Assembly: GCF_963583255.1 (NCBI RefSeq)
Contig: NC_084813.1
Location: 19,679,002 to 19,743,001, forward strand
DNA length: 64,000 nt
Reading direction: 5' to 3'
Source: Pyrus communis
Taxonomy: Eukaryota > Streptophyta > Magnoliopsida > Rosales > Rosaceae
The notes under the pieces are model-generated. The model worked only from the letters and a program-made list of their open reading frames with translations, was not told the origin of the DNA and ran no database searches. Every line of letters begins with the position of its first letter. The first letter of the stretch is position 1. The position numbers were made by a program, and so were the translations under genes. This document shows, in pieces, positions 57,771 through 64,000 of the stretch.

Positions 57771-58100
57771 GAAAAGAACAATCGTCACGCAGAGTACGTT
57801 GAATCGATTAAAGAAAAGTTGGGTTTTGGGCTTCGGCTATATTTGAATCTTGAAATTTGAAACTCAAAGCTCAGCCCATTATTCCATAGTAGGCCCATAT
57901 AAGAACAAAAATAATTCCCCGCGGGTAATAACAGCCCGCCCCAAAATCCAACACCAACGCTCCCGGCGCACGTTATCACACTCCGCCTAAAACCTCCGCC
58001 AGTCGCATCTCTTCGTTCTTCATCCACCACTCCGATACAAACTACACTCCTCCGACTGAGTCTCCCCACCCGGCAGTCCCAGCCGCCCGATCCGCGGGAA

Positions 58101-61100
58101 ATGGGCGCCCTGTTCGACTCAATCAACGTCCGAGAGCTCCTGTCGGCGCAGGACCTCAGCGACCCCACGACCCCTCTGTCTGCGCCGGATCTCCGCCTCC
58201 TCATCCAGCGCCTCGACTCCCACTCGCTCCAAATCAAGTCCAAAATCCAATCTTACCTCCTCTCTCACCACCAGGAGTTCGCCAACCTTTTCTCCGTCTG
58301 CAACGACGCCGTTTCGCGCTCCAACCAAATTTCCGACGACGTCGTCCAGCTTCTGAGTTCAATTTCCGACCGCCCCATCGAGGCGGAGATTGGGCAGATT
58401 ATGAAGCAGATGAGCGCCACGACGAAAGAGGCGAGGGAGAAGAAGGCGCTGTTGGAGTTGGTGAGGGCAATTCTGGAAATAAGTGAAAGGTTGAAGGGCG
58501 CCAGTGAGGGGTTGAGGAATGGACGGCTGAGGTTCGCCGCCCAGGAACTGAGGGAGCTGAAGAATACTCTTAGGGTTTCGGATGATGATCGGGTTGATGA
58601 GGGAGAGCCTGTGGTGTACAGATTGCTGAGGAAGGAGTGGTCAGAGTGCTTTGAGGAGGTAAAGAAGATTACTTTCTGTTTGGTTGCCGAGAAAAATAAA
58701 CGGAAATGAGAGAAATTTAAATAGCTAGTTCATGAAAAAAATGCTATTGTGGTTGTTTAATTGGTGATTTTTATTTGAGTTTGTGATTGTATTTTTTAGA
58801 GGAATTCAGTTTGGGTTTGTAGATTCAAGAAGTGCTTGTGAGGTTCATCAGAAATGCGGTCCGGTTTGAGCGGGAATCGAATAGAATCTGTGTCAAGTAT
58901 GTACTTAGCATTGATGGAAACGATGGGTTTGAGCTCCGCACCGTTTTGGAAGCTTTGGATGTAAGTTGAAGTTAATATCTTTTGGTCCTCCCCCTTGCCT
59001 TTGAAATCAGTACAAGTAGATGCATTGCTCAAAACTACACGAAATTTGCAATTCAAATAATTTTTGCTTAAAATAATGAGATCAATGGGGTTTGTAATGA
59101 ATTCAGTTATCTGGTTTTGTTATGGGGATTTCTAGGTAGTCGGCATTTTGGATTATGGTCTTGGTAAAGTTGCCGACTTGATGATCAAGCATGTCATCTC
59201 CCCAGCTCTAAATTTTGGAGCTCCTGTGTCCTTTGTAGCTGAAGTAAATCGAGACTCACAAGTTCTGACTGAGGCTATACTGAACATTGTACCATCAAAT
59301 GATCCTAAGGTAGTTTTTACATGTCAATCTTGTCTAAATTTTTTTCAGTCTTATTGTTCAACGGTTTGTCTAATACATGTTTGAGAAAAAAATTGGGTTC
59401 ACTTTAAATTATCATATATTATTGATTCGCGGGAGTGACTCCTTTAGTTATCAATTCAATAAGGGGTATTCCACAAATTTGTACTCATTGGATTCCAATA
59501 AGTGTTGCATTGGCATTTTCCTTTGGATTTTCAGATTGAAAAAATGGATGGTGAGACTATCTACTCAGGGATTATTCAGGTTATCAAGTTTATTTGCAAC
59601 TACATCTGCCTTCAAGATGAGTCTTGGATTCGATGCATTGGGAGATTGACATGGCCAAGGATTTCAGAGTTAATTATTTCTAAATTTCTTTCTAAGGTTA
59701 TTCCTTTTATCTCTTCGCACCCATCCATTCTTTTCTATCTGTTTTTTTTTTTTTTGAATTCTGTTATAAATATATGTTAGCAAACAAGTATAGGATTTTC
59801 GGTGAATACTCAAAGTTACTTCTTCATTAGCTGCATTAAAATTGCTACTTGCATCATGCCATTTATCATTTTGTACGTCTATGTAATGGAGACATGTTTT
59901 GTTGTTTCAGGTTGTTCCTGAAGATGCTTCAAAACTTGCTGACTTTCTTAAGATCATTAGTTGTACTTCCAAATTTGAGACTGCTTTAAGTGAAATGAAG
60001 TTTATTTCAGCATCTGATAACAGAGATAACCAGTTGAGCAAGTTTGCTGAAAATGTCGAGGTTTACTTTGCATCCAGGAAGAAGTCAGAGATCTTGGCAA
60101 AAGCCAGAAATCTGCTTCTACAATGTGATTTTTCTGCTCTTCAAGTAAGCTTCTATAACTTGAATGCATTTGTAGCTATTTTGATATTTCCAGCCTTTGA
60201 ACAATATATTTTTCCCACAGGAGTATCCAAGAAATAACAAGAATGATCTGGATGCTGCCAAATCTCCAGAGCTTGTTAACTTGCTATTCCTGTCAGGGAA
60301 GTGTGTGGTGTCCAAAGCAGCGATTGAACTAATGAATCTAGTGCACCAGACACTTACGGTATCTGGGTTAAAACTCATAAATGTTTGATTTTTCCCCTTA
60401 ATGATTTAGTAAAATAGAAAAGCAACCTTAAGTTGAAGAGCAACCTGCTTGCCTCAAGGCACTAATTAGTGCTTGCATTTGAGATTTCATTTTCATGATT
60501 AATGCATATTTCCTCAAGTTTCAGTTTTCTTGCCTCTTGATTCTTCGTATAAATTACCATTTGTTATATTTTAAGGCTACAACTGTGATTGGAATATGTA
60601 GGATGTTTGTGTGTCATCCCCCAGAGTTGCTTTGGAGTTCTATCGGGCTGCTAGGGATGCTCTACTTCTCTATGAAGTCGTGGTTCCTGTCAAGGTTAGT
60701 ACAGGAAACCAGTACTATAAACTTTAGCTACTGACCATTTTTACACCTTTGTTAAGACAATCTAAAAAGTGCAGGTGTGATGTTACGTCTGTCCCATGAT
60801 GTTGTCTATTGTACTAAATTTTTTGAGAATCCGTATCCCGGCTTCCTTCTCTCTGTTTCTTTCTAAGGTTTATTCATGAAAGATACAAAAGAGGTCTCTG
60901 ATGATGTTTTTATGCCCTTTTTTTATGAACCACAAAAATCATTTTAATATTTTAGTTGCAGTATTTTTCTCTATGTATTAACTTAACATCATATCTCAGT
61001 TTATAACTGCTCTGGCAAATCTCTATCAAGTTTACTTTCTGGCCTGTTTTCACCTCACTTAGTTTTTCATCAATATTGGTGATTTTTGCATGCAATATAA

Positions 61101-62694
61101 GTAATCTTCTCTCTTGACTTGTGAAGCTAGAAAGGTATCTTGATGGAATCAACCAGGTTGCTGTTCTTATGCAAAATGATTGCCTTTATCTATCTCAGGA
61201 GATACTGGGGCTTGCTTTCGAGGTAGGCGATAAACAGCCATAATCGGCTCTTGTTATGGATTTTGTTGATTCTATTCCCCACCATCACCAAGATCACATG
61301 CATGCTTGCACCTATAATCACTCTTATATCGTGTATCACCATCCAATCAAAAAAATGTATGTCCGAATATTGCACCAAATAATGACGGTTCACTATTTAT
61401 AGGATACCTAACTTAGATCCCAACAGAATGGTGATTTGCTATTCTGTTAATAGTGGAATTCATACAGTTGTACACTTTTGTCCCAGTATCGCTCAGACTT
61501 TCCAAGTTCCCTCAAAGAACATGCTATGTTTGTTGATATGGCTCCAAGATTCCATCTTATGGCGGAGGAAATACTGCAGAGACAAATTCAACATGTTATT
61601 CGTAGTTTGAGAGAGGTATAATTGTGCTAAAATCTTTCAATTCATATAAGAGCTAGAAAGTTATGTAGTTTAGAAAATTGGAATTTCAATAAATTGTCTT
61701 TTACCAGGCTCTAGATGGCGCTGATGGATTTCAGAATACCCATGAAAGGCAGCAATTTCAATCTGCAAGTTGGAGTATAGATCAGGTGGCCTGCTGTGAA
61801 TTTTAATGAGGAACTTTTGTTTCATGAATCATATTATATTTGATATATTTGTTAAGGCCTTTTTAGTGCCTTAGTTTTTGTTGCGAGGTATGTCTGTAAG
61901 GCTAAACATATCTTGTTCAGGTTGTTTTGATTGTGGACAAAGTACGTTTGATATGGGAGCCGATCCTGTTGCCTTCAACTTACAAGAGAAGCATGTGTAT
62001 GATTCTTGAATCGGTTTTTTCCAAGGTCACAAAAGACATACTCCTTTTAGATGATATGGCAGCAGAAGAAACATTACAGGTATAATCTTTTGGTCATATA
62101 TCCGGTTTTTGTACTTCTGATGCTTGGTGTGTGCAGCTAACTAAAACGATGTATTTATGTTCCTAGCTTCAAAGTCTGATTCATTTGATGCTGGAGAGCC
62201 TAATTTCTTTGCTGGAGTCCCTGGCTGCTCTCCAAGTAGAGAAGTCCCAAGAGGGCATCACTTGCACCCTTGACGATCACATACCTTCGTTATGTAAAAT
62301 TCGTAAATTGGCAGGCATGTATTTCCTCTGATGCTGAAAGTTCAGTGTGATTCGGTAACGAACTAGATGTCTTGCAAACAGTGACCTAATTCTCATTTTG
62401 TGTTTCAAATTCTTCAGAATTATTAGATATGCCCTTAAAATATGTCACAACGGCTTGGGAAAGTGGAGAATTGCGCAGTTGTGGTTTTACGTCGTCAGAG
62501 GTATGATTTCATTTCTGTTAGTACGAGGCATGATTTCACTTGACCCCGTATTCTGTTCAGCTTTATGTGCTGTTCATGTCTCAAGGGTTTTACAAGCTCC
62601 TCCAATTTTTCAGGTAGAAGATTTTATCAAGGCCATATTTGCAGATTCACCTTTGAGAAAAGAATGCTTAGCGAGGATCAAAGGCGAATGGTAA
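58101..62694 (+). CDS. ZW10: Centromere/kinetochore protein ZW10 homologue, complete 14-exon gene
   Basis: Exons: 58101-58658, 58823-58960, 59136-59309, 59535-59696, 59911-60144, 60221-60358, 60602-60694, 61127-61222, 61487-61615, 61708-61785, 61921-62079, 62167-62314, 62418-62500 and 62614-62694. They total 2,271 nt (756 aa), and every phase closes. It starts MGALFDSINVRELLSAQDLS and contains LTWPRISELIISKFLSKVVPED, VEVYFASRKKSEILAKARNL, DILLLDDMAAEET and DFIKAIFADSPLRKECL, all ZW10 blocks; length fits plant ZW10 (~740-760 aa). ZW10 is part of the NRZ/Dsl1 tethering complex for Golgi-to-ER retrieval and of the RZZ kinetochore complex in animals. The intron after 62314 uses a GC donor (CAG|GCATGT), required to keep KLAELLDMP in frame. 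No lesions. Confidence 0.95.
62315..62417 (+). other. GC-AG intron in ZW10
   Basis: The exon ends ...TTGGCAG followed by GCATGT; no GT donor restores the reading frame. The acceptor is TTCTTCAG. Joining gives KLAELLDMPL, matching the family. Confidence 0.8.
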
Positions 62695-63455
62695 AAAGCG
62701 CATCTTATTTTCCCTGAACTTCAACGAAAGAAATTCTGAATTAGGTACAAGGAGGTGTACTTTGTTTTTTTTTTTTTCTTTCAGTCAGAGAAGACGGGAA
62801 AACGAGCGTACGTAGACACTGGGGCATGTATAGGTGATTCGCGTTGCTGTGGATCCGATACGAGGTATTAGGTACCACATGGTTAAAATGTGATGGATCT
62901 TGACCCTTTTTTTCTTTCCTTTCTGGATTTGGAATCCAATGGATCATTGTAAGCTGCAAAATTTTGGATTTCAAATTTTCAATGATATGCAAGAATCTAG
63001 TTTCTCCCCATATGTTGCCCTTCATAATTTCTTAATGTTGATTAGTGGTAATGTTTTGAGAGAGAACCATTTCATGCACTCTCAGAGGAACGGGCCGCAT
63101 TTTATGCGCACGAGTGGCCAGGCTCTGGTCACACTGCCCTACTGAATATTTTCTCGTTTTAAAAAGCCACCTGCGCCGGATGAATTGGGTATCCATGGCT
63201 TGGACACCAATAAAAAAACTAGTGATTTGTCAATCTGGAAACCAACAAGAGTATTGTACCTAAACACTGCATTGCTATGAAATGACGCACAATAATGGTA
63301 ACAAACAAGAGAACAAAAGAGAGCCTTACTCGTAAGAAAGCTCTTGCACGTTGTTGAAAACATCGTTTAAACACAGAAACACTGGAATGACCAGCACCCA
63401 AAATCAATCTTAGCCTGATATAATTCTCCTGCTGTAGTATGATACTTTAAATTTC
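62695..63455. other. 3' flanks of convergent ZW10 and PDIL2-3
   Basis: Non-coding; expected to contain the ZW10 3'UTR (left) and the PDIL2-3 3'UTR (right). A poly-T tract lies at 62766-62778. No repeats with clear ends. Confidence 0.5.
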
Positions 63456-64000
63456 TTACAACTCTTCCTTGTTAGTGGTATCCTCTCCCATTAGTTCGTC
63501 AAGGGAGAACTCGTCCTCTTCAATGATCTCTCCGTCTTTACCATCCCAGGGTTCGATCTTCACAATGTTCGGAGTTCCCTCCAGAGGCAAGTTTCCCTTT
63601 CCTCCACGCCCGGCTTCCTTCACAAATTCTCTGTGCAATAAAATTGAGTTGTTTAAATTTGTTTTATTATCACAAGGATCAAGAGTGGTTCGAGATAAGG
63701 TGGAGATAGAAAACTTACGTGATCTGATCAACCTCGAATGCACTCTTAAGTGGTGCATAAGCTCCCTTTTTTGCGTTTAAGGCCACCAATGCAGGATATC
63801 CATAACCACCGACACCCACTCGGTTCTCAAGGTCTGGCTGCTTACCGGCTGCTGCCCACACAAAACTGCAACATACACGAACATTCATGGTCAGTAACTA
63901 TATATTTGCCTCTCAAGCCTGCAAGGTTTCATTGGCAGTGATATGCGCATAATTCCAAAAACTTGCCTGTATGGACTTCTTTTAAACTTCTCCGCAACGG
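63456..64000 (-). CDS. PDIL2-3: Protein disulfide-isomerase like 2-3, C-terminal end (partial)
   Basis: Three C-terminal exons are visible: 64000-63967 (runs off the window), 63865-63719 and 63630-63456. Joined they read VAEKFKRSPYSFVWAAAGKQ, then VGVGGYGYPALVALNAKKGAY, FVKEAGRGGKGNLPLEGTP and EEDEFSLDELMGED, ending ...NKEEL. This is the P5-type PDI C-terminal region after the second thioredoxin domain; KEEL is a KDEL-like ER-retrieval tail. The protein catalyses disulfide formation and isomerisation in the ER. The intron 63966-63866 has a GC donor (ACAG|GCAAGT). I recall At2g32900 (ZW10) and At2g32920 (PDIL2-3) as near neighbours, consistent with the arrangement here. Confidence 0.92.
63866..63966 (-). 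other. GC-AG intron in PDIL2-3
   Basis: Minus strand: exon ...CCATACAG then GCAAGTTT, the standard GC-donor consensus (AG|GCAAGT); acceptor TTGCAG. Joining restores SPYSFVWAA. Confidence 0.8.

Larger units (their letters stand above)
56221..58100. other. Spacer between unknown gene and ZW10
   Basis: Holds the 3'UTR of the upstream gene, AT-rich sequence, a ~115 bp hairpin MITE (57363-57477), a SINE (57590-57770) and the GC-richer ZW10 promoter/leader (57940-58100). No other gene supported. Confidence 0.55.

Noticed and set aside
57785..58243. 152-codon minus-strand open frame overlapping ZW10 exon 1
   Set aside because: It is the antisense shadow of a GC-rich coding exon; composition is Arg/Gly/Ser-rich with no family resemblance.

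Overview
The window is plant nuclear DNA from a eudicot: intron-rich genes with GT-AG (and two GC-AG) introns, AT-rich spacers, many MITEs, tRNA-derived SINEs and a Copia LTR retrotransposon. From memory, the repeat families (the 'gattccggtactgtttattt' element, the palindromic 'ggatcctctcc' elements, the SINE with 'ggttcgattctcgcc') and the protein sequences are typical of Rosaceae, most likely the apple/pear tribe. That placement is an inference, not a database result.

Layout. 0-5.6 kb: 3' end of an EF-hand gene (+) facing a complete 12-exon TAF6 gene (-). 5.6-8.5 kb: gene-free, with MITEs. 8.5-12.3 kb: an IQ-domain gene like IQD33 (+), then eIF1A (-) with a 5'UTR intron. 13.0-13.7 kb: a broken F-box/LRR copy (+). 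14.3-17.1 kb: an 11-exon DUF1664 gene (-). 18.3 kb: a collapsed BPI/LBP gene (+). 19.1-20.4 kb: an F-box/FBD-type gene (-) with an eroded F-box. 20.9-22.5 kb: a mitochondrial beta-ketoacyl-ACP synthase pseudogene (-). 24.0-26.9 kb: the IBR5 dual-specificity phosphatase (+). 27.6-29.8 kb: a ubiquitin-like plus PUB domain protein (-) that seems to have lost its WLM protease domain. 31.3-37.6 kb: a decayed Copia element (-). 37.8-40.3 kb: a mitochondrial pyruvate carrier (-). 40.3-45.4 kb: mostly repeats, one small secreted-protein gene and an orphan bHLH-like exon. 45.4-48.5 kb: LpxB (-) with two one-base frameshifts. 49.3-51.7 kb: an S-domain receptor kinase pseudogene (+). 51.8-55.4 kb: repeats. 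55.5-56.2 kb: an intact plant-specific unknown gene (+). 58.1-62.7 kb: a 14-exon ZW10 gene (+). 63.5-64.0 kb: the 3' end of PDIL2-3 (-).

Gene order. From memory of Arabidopsis loci, neighbours here match several separate Arabidopsis blocks: TAF6/DUF1664/LBR (At1g04950-04970), eIF1A/mtKAS/IBR5/LpxB (At2g04520-04560), IQD33/eIF1A/WLM protein (At5g35670-35690) and ZW10/PDIL2-3 (At2g32900-32920). This fits one ancestral region that later polyploidy and gene loss split up in Arabidopsis. Several loci here are themselves decaying (mtKAS, BPI/LBP, LpxB, the WLM domain, two F-box copies, the receptor kinase), as expected for one homoeologous segment of a duplicated genome.

Exon boundaries were read by hand from splice signals and codon phase. 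Where stated, summed exon lengths close to a complete reading frame of the family's usual size.
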